Below are positions 1 through 9,048 of a DNA stretch of 64,000 bases, in pieces (within the stretch, counting starts at the first letter, position 1; every line of letters starts with the position of its first letter). The notes below the pieces were generated by a model. That model did not search any database and was not told where the DNA came from. It saw only the letters and a program-made list of their open reading frames with translations. Source of the DNA: Burkholderiaceae bacterium (GTDB taxonomy: Bacteria; Pseudomonadota; Gammaproteobacteria; Burkholderiales; Burkholderiaceae_D). Location of the stretch: NCBI GenBank assembly GCA_030157545.1, contig JAOAUN010000048.1, positions 1 to 64,000 on the forward strand, written 5' to 3'. The position numbers and the translations under genes are program-made.

Positions 1-58
1 GAACCCAGCGTCTTTCGTTGCAGATGAAACAATTTCGCCTTAACTGACTGGCATTAAG

Positions 59-721
59 CTAGGCTAGCCTTTGCTTGCGAAGTTCCAGCCAGTCGCGGGT
101 GATGAAAAACAGCCGGTAAGCGCCTACGCTAAGCGCCATGCCCCAGACCATGCCGGTGAACATGCCTCCCAGCATACGGTCCAGTGCAAGTCCGTTAACC
201 GATCGTATTGATTGCACAAAGACCGTCGCGCCCAAGGTCATACCGATCAGCATCCAGGTCGAGCAGAGTACGTTCTGCGTCAGCATGGAGCATAGCCGGC
301 GGCATTCGGGGCGCAGCACGCGCAATGTAGGGATGGCGGCGATGCCGCCGGCCACCATCATCACATGCATGCCGGGCAGCAGAGTCATGTGAAAAAGCAT
401 TGACTCGAGAAAATCAAACTGGTTGCTTGTCACGCAGAGTGCTTCAATCATTCCTAACGGCGTCCGCCAACCATCCCACAGCAGGCCCAGCAGCATGCCG
501 CCTATGCCTAGCGACAGCATCACATTTGGCGGTGACAGACCAACGCGCTGCGGCCGCAATAGTGCCAGTACCAGACAACCGCTGGCGACGCCTGCCAATG
601 TCATCAGCATCAAATACCAGTCACCGCTGCCTACGCCGCGCACCATCCAAAGCGTGAGAGCGACCAGCAGCAGCAGCATCAGGCTGACCAGATTGTTGGA
701 TTTATTTTGCAAGGTGTTCAT
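59..721 (-). CDS. Hypothetical multi-pass membrane protein; likely start is MNTLQNKSNN rather than the upstream ORF start
   Basis: ORF 59..871 minus; internal Met (cat at 719-721) followed directly by hydrophobic segments typical of an integral membrane protein. Confidence 0.6.
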   Translation of the reverse strand: MNTLQNKSNNLVSLMLLLLVALTLWMVRGVGSGDWYLMLMTLAGVASGCLVLALLRPQRVGLSPPNVMLSLGIGGMLLGLLWDGWRTPLGMIEALCVTSNQFDFLESMLFHMTLLPGMHVMMVAGGIAAIPTLRVLRPECRRLCSMLTQNVLCSTWMLIGMTLGATVFVQSIRSVNGLALDRMLGGMFTGMVWGMALSVGAYRLFFITRDWLELRKQRLA

Positions 722-931
722 ATATTGCTGTGTTATAACATGTATTCGATGGTAGCATGACTCATTGGTCGTAAAAAGTCGCAATAGTTTAAAATTGAAC
801 GATTGGTATGAATTCTGTGATGTTTGACCAGTTTTAAATCCCGAATTAGCAGTAGAGAAGTAGCAAAACAATTATAGAAACGCGTAAGGTGCACGATGAC
901 CGCACCGAGCCGATAAAACAAGGAGAGATGC

Positions 932-1795
932 ATGATTCCACCGTCATTTGATTACCACTGCCCTAAGACAGTGGTCGAAGCCGTAGCTTTGCTGAGCAAA
1001 TTCGGCGACGAAGCCAAGCTGCTGGCAGGCGGCCATAGCCTGCTGCCCATGATGAAGCTGCGCTTTACCGAGCCGGCCAACCTGATTGACCTGAACAAGA
1101 TTCCCGAGCTGCGCGGTGTCAAGGAAGAAGGCGGCGTGATCAAGATCGGCGCCATGACGACCGAAAACGAAGTTCTGTATTCCGACCTGCTGTTGAAAAA
1201 AGTGCCTTTGCTGCCTGAGGCAGCCAAGCTGATCGCTGACCCGCAGGTGCGCAACCGCGGCACGATCGGCGGCGATATCGCCCACGGCGACCCGGCCAAT
1301 GACCATCCAGCGATTGCGATGGCACTCGATGCCACTTTCGTGCTGCAAGGTCCGAACGGCAGCCGCAAGGTCAAGGCAGTCGATTTTTTCCACGGCACCT
1401 ACATGACGGACATGGCCGACAACGAAATTCTGACGTCTATTGAAGTTGCGCCTTTCGCTGCCAACACCGGCTATGCGTATAACAAGCTCAAGCGCAAAAC
1501 CGGCGACTGGGCAACGGCCGCTGCCGCTGTGGTGCTGCAAATGAATGGCAACAAGGTCTCGCATGTAACGATAGGCCTGACCAACGTCGCGCCGATGGCC
1601 ATGCGTGCAACAGCAGCAGAACAACTGATGATCGGCAAAGAAATTACGCCGGCATTGTTGAATGAAGTAGCAGATGCAGTGCGCGCCATTTGCGATCCGG
1701 CCGAAGACTTGCGCGGTGACGCCGAGTACAAGACCGCGATGGCTGGCGAAATGACCAAGCGTGCAATCACGGCGGCTCTGGCCCGCTGCAAATAA
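932..1795 (+). CDS. coxM: Carbon monoxide dehydrogenase medium subunit (FAD-binding)
   Basis: MIPPSFDYHCPKTVVEAVALLSKFGDEAKLLAGGHSLLPMMKLR and RNRGTIGGDIAHGDPAND FAD-binding motifs; RBS aaggagag upstream; followed by coxS and coxL. Confidence 0.93.
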   Translation: MIPPSFDYHCPKTVVEAVALLSKFGDEAKLLAGGHSLLPMMKLRFTEPANLIDLNKIPELRGVKEEGGVIKIGAMTTENEVLYSDLLLKKVPLLPEAAKLIADPQVRNRGTIGGDIAHGDPANDHPAIAMALDATFVLQGPNGSRKVKAVDFFHGTYMTDMADNEILTSIEVAPFAANTGYAYNKLKRKTGDWATAAAAVVLQMNGNKVSHVTIGLTNVAPMAMRATAAEQLMIGKEITPALLNEVADAVRAICDPAEDLRGDAEYKTAMAGEMTKRAITAALARCK

Positions 1796-1816
1796 AAACT
1801 ATTCGGAGAATTCGTT

Positions 1817-2314
1817 ATGAGCAAACAAGTCGTCTCAATGAACATCAACGGTAAAAAAGTAGAAGAGGCCGTTGAATCCCGTACGCTGCTGGTCCATTTC
1901 CTGCGCGAGAAACTGAATCTGACTGGCGCACATATCGGTTGCGAAACCAGCCATTGCGGCGCCTGCACGGTTGACATCGACGGCAAATCCGTCAAGTCCT
2001 GCACCTGCTTCGCAGTCCAATGCGAAGGCAGTGACATTACGACAGTTGAAGGTCTGGCCAATGGCGGCGTGCTGCACGCCGTGCAAGAAGGTTTTTACAA
2101 AGAGCACGGTCTGCAATGCGGCTTCTGTACACCCGGCATGCTGACCCGCGCTTACCGCTTCCTGCAAGACAACCCAAGCCCGACGGAAGAAGAAATCCGC
2201 ATGGGTATGTCGGGCAATCTGTGCCGCTGCACGGGTTACCAGAATATCGTCAAGGCAGTGCAGTATGCCGCCAACAAAATCAAGGAAGACGCGGCCAAGC
2301 CCGTGGCTGCCTGA
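1817..2314 (+). CDS. coxS: Carbon monoxide dehydrogenase small subunit ([2Fe-2S])
   Basis: [16 protein letters not shown] and CGFCTPGM...[12 protein letters not shown] iron-sulfur motifs. Confidence 0.95.
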   Translation: MSKQVVSMNINGKKVEEAVESRTLLVHFLREKLNLTGAHIGCETSHCGACTVDIDGKSVKSCTCFAVQCEGSDITTVEGLANGGVLHAVQEGFYKEHGLQCGFCTPGMLTRAYRFLQDNPSPTEEEIRMGMSGNLCRCTGYQNIVKAVQYAANKIKEDAAKPVAA

Positions 2315-2349
2315 TCCCGACAACACAACAACAATATTCGGAGAATCTT

Positions 2350-4749
2350 ATGAATGCACCCCTGGACCGTAAGGCCGCCCTGCAAGGCATGGGCGATTCA
2401 CGCCTGCGCAAGGAAGACGCGCGTTTCATTCAAGGCAAAGGCAACTACGTCGACGACGTGAAAATGCCGGGCATGCTGCACATGGACATCGTGCGCTCGC
2501 CGCTGGCGCACGCACGCATCAAGAGCATCAATAAAGAACGCGCATTGGCCATTCCCGGCGTGATCGCCGTGCTGACTGCAGAAGACCTGAAGCCTCTGAA
2601 GCTGCACTGGATGCCGACACTGGCCGGTGACGTCGCCGCCGTTCTGGCGGACGAAAAAGTCCACTTCCAGATGCAGGAAGTCGCGATCGTCATTGCAGAA
2701 GACCGCTACATTGCCGCTGACGCGATTGAAGCCGTTGAAATCGAATACGAAGAACTGCCAGTCGTCATCGACCCGTTCAAAGCATTGCTGCCGGACGCAC
2801 CTGTCCTGCGTGAAGACCTGGCCGGCAAGACCGAAGGCGCGCACGGCAAGCGTGAGCATCACAACCACATCTTCACCTGGGATGCAGGCGACAAGGAAGC
2901 GACTGACCTCGCCTTCAAAAACGCCGACGTAACCGTACAGGAAAACCTGCTCTACCCGCGCGTGCATCCTTGCCCGCTCGAGACCTGCGGCTGCGTGGCG
3001 TCGTTTGACCCTATCCGCGGCGAACTGACCACCTACATCACCAGCCAGGCGCCGCACGTTGTGCGTACGGTTGTGTCGATGTTGTCGGGCATTCCTGAAT
3101 CCAAAGTGCGCATCATCTCGCCAGACATCGGCGGCGGTTTCGGCAACAAGGTTGGTATCTATCCTGGCTATGTCTGTGCCATCGTCGCTTCGATCGTGCT
3201 CGGTCGTCCAGTCAAATGGGTGGAAGACCGTATCGAGAATTTGTCGTCGACCGCATTTGCGCGTGACTACCACATGGATGGTGAGTTGGCTGCGACTGCA
3301 GACGGCAAGATTCAGGCCTTGCGCGTGAATGTCATCGCCGACCACGGCGCGTTCGACGCTTGTGCCGATCCGACCAAATTCCCGGCCGGTATGTTCCACA
3401 TCTGTTCCGGTTCGTATGACATTCCGGCTGCGCATTGCTCGGTCAAGGGTGTGTATACCAATAAGGCACCGGGTGGGGTGTCATATCGTTGCTCGTTCCG
3501 CGTGACCGAGGCTGTGTATCTGGTCGAGCGTATGGTTGACGTGCTGGCGCAAAAACTGGGCATGGACAAGGCCGAGATTCGCCGCAAGAACTTCATCAAA
3601 AAAGAACAGTTCCCGTACACCTCGGCCTTCGGTTTCGAATATGACTCGGGTGACTATCACACTGCGCTCGAGCAAGTGCTCGACGCCGTGGATTACAAGG
3701 CCTTGCGTGCCGAGCAGGCAGCCAAGCGCGCCGACCCGAACAGCTCGACCCTGATGGGTATCGGTCTGGTCACCTTCACCGAAGTTGTCGGTGCCGGTCC
3801 TTCAAAGATTTGCGACATTCTGGGTGTCGGCATGTTCGACTCCTGCGAAATCCGCATTCACCCGACCGGCAGCGCGATTGCCCGCATGGGAACGATCACG
3901 CAAGGTCAGGGCCACCAGACCACGTACGCGCAGATCATCGCGACCGAACTCGGTATTGCGTCGGAAGTGATTCAGATTGAAGAGGGCGACACCAACACCG
4001 CGCCTTACGGTCTCGGTACCTATGGTTCACGTTCGACTCCGGTTGCAGGCGCTGCGATTGCACTGGCTGCACGCAAGATTCACGCAAAGGCCAAGAAGAT
4101 TGCCGCTCACCTGCTTGAAGTCGGCGAGAACGACCTCGAATGGGAAGTGGACCGTTTCAAGGTCAAGGGTGATGGCGAGAAATTCAAGACCATGACCGAA
4201 ATCGCCTGGGCTGCCTACAACCAGCCGCCAGCCGGTATGGAGCCGGGCCTCGAAGCCGTGCACTACTACGACCCACCAAACTTCACCTTCCCGTTTGGTA
4301 TTTACTTGTGCGTGGTCGACATCGACAAGGGCACCGGCGAAACCAAGATCCGCCGCTTCTATGCGCTGGACGATTGCGGCACCCGTATCAACCCGATGAT
4401 CATCGAAGGCCAGATTCATGGCGGCCTGACCGAAGGTTTTGCGGTTGCAATGGGTCAGCTGCTGTCGTTCGACGAGCAAGGCAATATTCAGGGCAACAGC
4501 CTGATGGATTATTTCCTGCCTACTTCGGTCGAGACACCGCACTGGGAAACCGATTACACGGTGACACCGTCGCCGCATCATCCTATCGGCGCCAAGGGCG
4601 TGGCTGAATCCCCGCACGTGGGCAGCATCCCGACCTTTACGTCAGCGATGGTCGACGCGTTCGCTCATCTGGGTGTGACCCATCTGGACATGCCGCACAC
4701 GTCTTACCGTATCTGGAAAACTCTCAAGGCCCATGGCCTGACAAAATAA
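2350..4749 (+). CDS. coxL: Carbon monoxide dehydrogenase large (Mo) subunit, form-I like
   Basis: Starts MNAPLDRKAALQGMGDSRLRKEDARFIQGKGNYVDD; active-site loop GGVSYRCSFR, GQGHQTTYAQ, KGVAESP. The track ORF 2116..4749 is an upstream extension into coxS. Confidence 0.95.
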   Translation: MNAPLDRKAALQGMGDSRLRKEDARFIQGKGNYVDDVKMPGMLHMDIVRSPLAHARIKSINKERALAIPGVIAVLTAEDLKPLKLHWMPTLAGDVAAVLADEKVHFQMQEVAIVIAEDRYIAADAIEAVEIEYEELPVVIDPFKALLPDAPVLREDLAGKTEGAHGKREHHNHIFTWDAGDKEATDLAFKNADVTVQENLLYPRVHPCPLETCGCVASFDPIRGELTTYITSQAPHVVRTVVSMLSGIPESKVRIISPDIGGGFGNKVGIYPGYVCAIVASIVLGRPVKWVEDRIENLSSTAFARDYHMDGELAATADGKIQALRVNVIADHGAFDACADPTKFPAGMFHICSGSYDIPAAHCSVKGVYTNKAPGGVSYRCSFRVTEAVYLVERMVDVLAQKLGMDKAEIRRKNFIKKEQFPYTSAFGFEYDSGDYHTALEQVLDAVDYKALRAEQAAKRADPNSSTLMGIGLVTFTEVVGAGPSKICDILGVGMFDSCEIRIHPTGSAIARMGTITQGQGHQTTYAQIIATELGIASEVIQIEEGDTNTAPYGLGTYGSRSTPVAGAAIALAARKIHAKAKKIAAHLLEVGENDLEWEVDRFKVKGDGEKFKTMTEIAWAAYNQPPAGMEPGLEAVHYYDPPNFTFPFGIYLCVVDIDKGTGETKIRRFYALDDCGTRINPMIIEGQIHGGLTEGFAVAMGQLLSFDEQGNIQGNSLMDYFLPTSVETPHWETDYTVTPSPHHPIGAKGVAESPHVGSIPTFTSAMVDAFAHLGVTHLDMPHTSYRIWKTLKAHGLTK

Positions 4750-4760
4750 GGAAAGCTTCA

Positions 4761-5369
4761 ATGCAAGTCACGCTCGATAAGAACTACCCGATCAAAGCGC
4801 CACTGGCGGCCTGCTGGAGCATCCTGTCGGATGTTACAGACCTCGCTACCTGTATGCCCGGCGCTGCGATCACCGAGAAGACGGACGAGACTCACTACAA
4901 AGGCTCGGTCAAGGTCAAAGTAGGACCTGCGACCGCTGCCTTTGCCGGTGAAATCGAATTGCTCGGTTTGGATGCCGGCGCCTACACCATCAAGCTGATG
5001 GGCAAGGGCTCCGACAAGGGCGGCTCGTCTGCTTCGATGGAACTGACCGCCACCTTGCAAGAGGGACCGGACGGCACCACGAACCTGATCGGTAAAGCCG
5101 ACGTCATCGTCAACGGCAAGTTTGCGCAGTTTGGCGGCCGCATGATGACGTCTGTCTCCGACATGATCCTGGCGCAGTTTGCCGGTAACTTCGAGATCAA
5201 GGCCATGGCACTGGCGCCAGCTGTTTCTGCAGCGCCTGCTGCAGGTGAGCCTGCTGCTGCCTCAGCACCGGTAGCTGCTCCTGCTGCAGTCACTGAGCTG
5301 AACGGTCTGGCGATTGCGTGGATGTTGATCAAGAACTTCTTTGGCGGCTTGTTCGGCAAGAAGGCTTGA
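4761..5369 (+). CDS. coxG: CoxG-type SRPBCC protein (carbon monoxide dehydrogenase subunit G family)
   Basis: MQVTLDKNYPIKAPLAACWSILSDVTDLATCMPGAAITE, C-terminal Ala/Pro linker plus hydrophobic anchor; location in cox cluster. Confidence 0.9.
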   Translation: MQVTLDKNYPIKAPLAACWSILSDVTDLATCMPGAAITEKTDETHYKGSVKVKVGPATAAFAGEIELLGLDAGAYTIKLMGKGSDKGGSSASMELTATLQEGPDGTTNLIGKADVIVNGKFAQFGGRMMTSVSDMILAQFAGNFEIKAMALAPAVSAAPAAGEPAAASAPVAAPAAVTELNGLAIAWMLIKNFFGGLFGKKA

Positions 5370-5400
5370 GTTTTTTATTGATCGTTTTTGTCTTTGACGA

Positions 5401-5442
5401 AAAAATACTGGGTTCCAGCTTCTGCTGTAACCCAGTATTTTT
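5401..5442. terminator. Hairpin between coxG and coxD: aaaaatactgggtt / aacccagtattttt
   Basis: 14-bp perfect inverted repeat around a 14-nt loop, ending in a T run; also resembles the dispersed palindrome family. Confidence 0.7.
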
Positions 5443-5463
5443 AACTGTTATCCCTCTGAACAA

Positions 5464-6378
5464 ATGATTCTTCAACCAGAAATCACACGCCTGCTAGACG
5501 CCTCCGGCTACGTGGTCGACGACAGTCTCTCCACGCTGGTCTGGATGGCATTGGCGCTCGACCGGCCACTGCTATTGGAAGGCGAAGCCGGGGTTGGCAA
5601 GACGGCGATTGCACAAGCCTTGTCGACCGGCCTCAAGCGTCCGCTGTTTCGTCTGCAATGCCATGAAAGTCTGGACCTGAATCAGGCTGTCTACGAATGG
5701 AACTACAGCAAGCAGTTGCTGGAGATCCGCATGCGTGAAGCCGAGAAGGGTGCGACCTCCAGTCTGCGGCAGGATTTGTTTACTGAAGAATTTTTGCTGA
5801 AGCGGCCGCTGATGCAGGCCATCACGTCGACTCAGCCAGCCGTATTGCTGATTGATGAAATCGATCGCGCCGATGAATCCTTCGAGGCGTATCTGCTCGA
5901 AGTATTAGGCGAGTTTCAAATATCCGTTCCGGAACTTGGCACCGTCAAGGCGGCTTCGCATCCTATCGTGATCCTGACCAGTAACGGCACGCGCGATCTG
6001 TCGGACGCCTTGCGCCGGCGCTGCCTGTATCACTATGTAGATTATCCAAGCCTGCCGCGCGAAATCGAGATCGTTAAAAAACTGGTGCCGGAAGCGAATT
6101 TGCTACTGGTGCAGCAGGCGGTCAGCTTCGTGCAAAAATTGCGCAAGCAGGATCTGGAAAAAGTCCCCGGTATTGCCGAGACACTCGACTGGGTGCGCGT
6201 GCTGTGCGCAATGAAACAGGACAGCATGCCGGATGATCCGGCAATCATTCGTTCCTGCCTGTCGGCGCTATTGAAGACCCGTTCGGATCAGTGGCAGATG
6301 GGCACCGAGATTGTCGCCAAGCTGCAATCTGAAAGCAGGGTGGGGATTGATGTCGGTATCGCCGGCGACCTCCGTTAG
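5464..6378 (+). CDS. coxD: MoxR-type AAA+ ATPase, CoxD-like
   Basis: Walker A GEAGVGKTAIAQ, Walker B LLIDEIDRADE; next to VWA protein and coxG. Confidence 0.88.
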   Translation: MILQPEITRLLDASGYVVDDSLSTLVWMALALDRPLLLEGEAGVGKTAIAQALSTGLKRPLFRLQCHESLDLNQAVYEWNYSKQLLEIRMREAEKGATSSLRQDLFTEEFLLKRPLMQAITSTQPAVLLIDEIDRADESFEAYLLEVLGEFQISVPELGTVKAASHPIVILTSNGTRDLSDALRRRCLYHYVDYPSLPREIEIVKKLVPEANLLLVQQAVSFVQKLRKQDLEKVPGIAETLDWVRVLCAMKQDSMPDDPAIIRSCLSALLKTRSDQWQMGTEIVAKLQSESRVGIDVGIAGDLR

Positions 6379-7558
6379 CAGTTCGTCTGCGAGCTCGTCT
6401 GCAAACTCGCCTGCAATTTTGCAGGCCGAGCTGCCGACGACGCAAATCCGCGGTTTCGCCAGTTATCTGCGCGAGCACGGCTTCCTGATCGGACTCGCCG
6501 AGCTTGATGCCATGCTGCGCATAGGCATGCGTGTCGAACCAGAACAGCATAAAAGCCTGAAAATCTGCTGGCGCGGCATAGCCTGTTCAACCGCCGAGCA
6601 GTGGCGCAAATACCCGGACTTGTTTGACACCTTCTGGTACCCGCATAGAACACGCGGCAGCACACGCAGCGCCAGCACCCAAAAAAAAACCAAATCCCTG
6701 AAGCAGTTGGTCGAGCAAATGCATGCCGGCATGGACGCGCCTACCGATGCAGCCAAGCCAACAGTCGGGCTTGACTTTGACGGCGGCACTGGCGACGGCG
6801 TTGAAAGCCCGAAAGCAATGGGCGGCGCCAGCAAGGTCGACCCCTTGCATCAGGATTTCAAGAAGTGGTTGCCGGAAGATGTCGCGCAGCTCGAAGCGCT
6901 GATTGCGCCGCTGGAGAAAAGACTGCGTAAAAAACTCATGCGCAAATGGCGTGTGACGCACAAGAACCAGCGCATTGATCTGCCGGCCACCATACGGCAA
7001 GGCCTGGCGACCGGCGGTGAGTTGTTGAAGTTGAAGCGCAAGCAGCGTGACCAGATCATGCCGCGTGTGTATGTGCTGGTGGATGTGAGCAAATCGATGG
7101 AATCGCATGCACAGTTTTTTCTGCGTATAGGACGGGCGTTTTGCCAGATACTGAATGCGCGTGTGTTTGTGTTTCACACACGGCTTGCTGAAATCACGCC
7201 GCTGTTAAAAAGTAATAGCGGGCGTGTGCAGGAAAAAATCAATGCAGTGACTTTCGGTTTTGGCGGCGGCACCAAGATTGCCAGCAATCTCGAGACCTTT
7301 CTGAAAGTGCATGTCGGCCGCGCGCTCGGTTCACGCGATTTAGTGTATGTTTTGTCGGACGGCTATGACACCGATCCGCCGGACGACACCGAGCGTGCAA
7401 TCCGCGCGATCCGGCAGCGCGGCGCGAAGCTGTTCTGGCTGCATCCGAACAAGGAAGAGCCGGGCTCGGAAGCGATACAGCAAAGCCGGCATTTGGTTAG
7501 CGAATTCATGGCAATCAACAATTTGCAGAGCCTGGAAAATCTGGTGAAGCTCAGTTAG
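6350..7558 (+). CDS. coxE: VWA-domain protein, CoxE-like
   Basis: MIDAS-like VDVSKSMES, FGGGTKIASNL, LSDGYDTDPPDD; overlaps coxD end; start at internal ATG 6350 preferred. Confidence 0.87.
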   Translation: MSVSPATSVSSSSASSSANSPAILQAELPTTQIRGFASYLREHGFLIGLAELDAMLRIGMRVEPEQHKSLKICWRGIACSTAEQWRKYPDLFDTFWYPHRTRGSTRSASTQKKTKSLKQLVEQMHAGMDAPTDAAKPTVGLDFDGGTGDGVESPKAMGGASKVDPLHQDFKKWLPEDVAQLEALIAPLEKRLRKKLMRKWRVTHKNQRIDLPATIRQGLATGGELLKLKRKQRDQIMPRVYVLVDVSKSMESHAQFFLRIGRAFCQILNARVFVFHTRLAEITPLLKSNSGRVQEKINAVTFGFGGGTKIASNLETFLKVHVGRALGSRDLVYVLSDGYDTDPPDDTERAIRAIRQRGAKLFWLHPNKEEPGSEAIQQSRHLVSEFMAINNLQSLENLVKLS

Positions 7559-7584
7559 ATAGCTAAGTTAAAAAAGGTGAAATT

Positions 7585-8259
7585 ATGGGATGCATGATGA
7601 AGGGCGGCGGCGGCCTGTACGAACGCCTGCGTGTCGGTGCGGTGTTGCTGGCCGCTGGCGAAGGCTCGCGCATGGGCGGCGTGCCGAAGTGCATGCTCAA
7701 ACTGCAAGGTGTGCCACTGATTAACCGGCACCTGATCGCGATGAGTGGCGGCGGCATCGATGAAGTGGTCGTTGTCACTGGCTATTACCATGAACAAATC
7801 GAGCCGGCAGTCGAGACTTTCCCTGTGACGGTCGTGCGCAATCCGCATCCGGAAGAGGGGCAGCAGTCCTCTGTGAAGCTTGGGCTTGCAGCGCTGGGTG
7901 CAAAATTTGATGTGGTCATCGTCGCGCTGGCCGACCAGCCCTTAGTTGGCAGCGCCGAGCTGACCGAACTGATCGCTGCATTCAAAAAGCGTGCGCCGGG
8001 CACCAGCGTGGTGTATCCGGAAGTCAAAGGTCAGCGTGGTAATCCGGTCGCGTTTTCGGGTGAAGTGATCGCTGAAATGCTGGAGTCGGGCAAGAACATC
8101 GGCTGCCGCAAATTCATCGATGCCAATCCGGCGATGGTGCACAAGCTCGACACTAGCAATGACCGTTTCATCATCGACCTCGATACGGTTGACGATATCG
8201 CCGCCTTTGAAAAGCGCACAGGCTGGAAGCTGACCATGCCGGACGCCGTGACTTCATGA
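7585..8259 (+). CDS. Molybdenum cofactor cytidylyl/nucleotidyltransferase (MobA/MocA-like)
   Basis: VGAVLLAAGEGSRMGGVPKCMLKLQG NTP-transferase signature; ALADQPLV; Mo-enzyme context. Confidence 0.88.
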   Translation: MGCMMKGGGGLYERLRVGAVLLAAGEGSRMGGVPKCMLKLQGVPLINRHLIAMSGGGIDEVVVVTGYYHEQIEPAVETFPVTVVRNPHPEEGQQSSVKLGLAALGAKFDVVIVALADQPLVGSAELTELIAAFKKRAPGTSVVYPEVKGQRGNPVAFSGEVIAEMLESGKNIGCRKFIDANPAMVHKLDTSNDRFIIDLDTVDDIAAFEKRTGWKLTMPDAVTS

Positions 8260-8930
8260 TGCAAACCTTGTGGCCAGTTCCACTCGACGTGCAGCGTTTC
8301 GCTGAGGCTGACAGCATCAACCCCGTGCTGGTGCGCGCCTTCAATGCCGTGCGGCTCGCGCTCGAAGGCGAGCAGCGCCAGAATTTTTTTGCCAGCCCTG
8401 ATGATTTGCTGGCGCGCATAGAGCTGCCGGAATTCAGCAGCCTGATTCAATTCATTGCCGGTGCCGTGCAGGGTCTTGCCAAGCAAGTCAATGCGCAGGC
8501 CTGGCCGGCAGGCAAGCTGTCGCTGGATTTGCGTTTCGCCGGTTGCTGGTTTCAAATCCAGAATGGGCAGGCTTTTCATGATGTGCATACGCACGGCAAT
8601 TGCTCATGGTCCGGTGTTTACTATGTGCAGATTGATCCTGCCAAAGAGCGCGCCGCCCATGCCGGACTCGGCGAGTTGAATGGCGCCACCCGTTTTTACG
8701 GCCCGTACAGTCAGTTTCAGGCCGGCGCGTATATGGACATGGGGAATGCCTATCTGCAGAAAAATACGATAGACATTCAACCTGAAGAAGGCATGCTGGT
8801 GCTGTTCCCGTCGTACTTGCCGCACAAGGCGATGGCTTATGAGGGCGACAAGGACAGGATTATTCTGTCTTTCAATGTGCAGATCAATTCACGCACAGGT
8901 AATCAGGTGTTTGACTACGCCAACGCCTGA
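8256..8930 (+). CDS. Putative 2OG-Fe(II) oxygenase (TIGR02466-like)
   Basis: HTHGNCSWSGVYYVQ...EEGMLVLFPSYLPHKAMAYEGDKDRIILSFNV; ATGA overlap with the preceding gene. Confidence 0.75.
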   Translation: MMQTLWPVPLDVQRFAEADSINPVLVRAFNAVRLALEGEQRQNFFASPDDLLARIELPEFSSLIQFIAGAVQGLAKQVNAQAWPAGKLSLDLRFAGCWFQIQNGQAFHDVHTHGNCSWSGVYYVQIDPAKERAAHAGLGELNGATRFYGPYSQFQAGAYMDMGNAYLQKNTIDIQPEEGMLVLFPSYLPHKAMAYEGDKDRIILSFNVQINSRTGNQVFDYANA

Positions 8931-8976
8931 GTTGGTAACTGAGTTGGTAACTGAGTTGGTAACTGAGTTGGCACCT
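8929..8976 (+). repeat. 12-bp tandem repeat GAGTTGGTAACT, 3 perfect copies + 1 diverged copy
   Basis: Direct reading: 8929-8940, 8941-8952, 8953-8964 identical; 8965-8976 gagttggcacct. Confidence 0.95.
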
Positions 8977-9048
8977 GAGCCCGGTTCTGTGTTCCATTAC
9001 CGGACGGATTCAGTCTAGAATCGGAACTTCTTCTCTGTTTCCGGCGCA

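Noticed and set aside
2116-2349. Upstream extension of the coxL ORF as given in the track
   Set aside because: Overlaps coxS in another frame; CoxL homology begins at MNAPLDRK (2350).
2398-3435. 345-aa ORF antisense to coxL
   Set aside because: Mirror-frame ORF over a strongly supported coding gene; no domain, no RBS; expected from codon bias.
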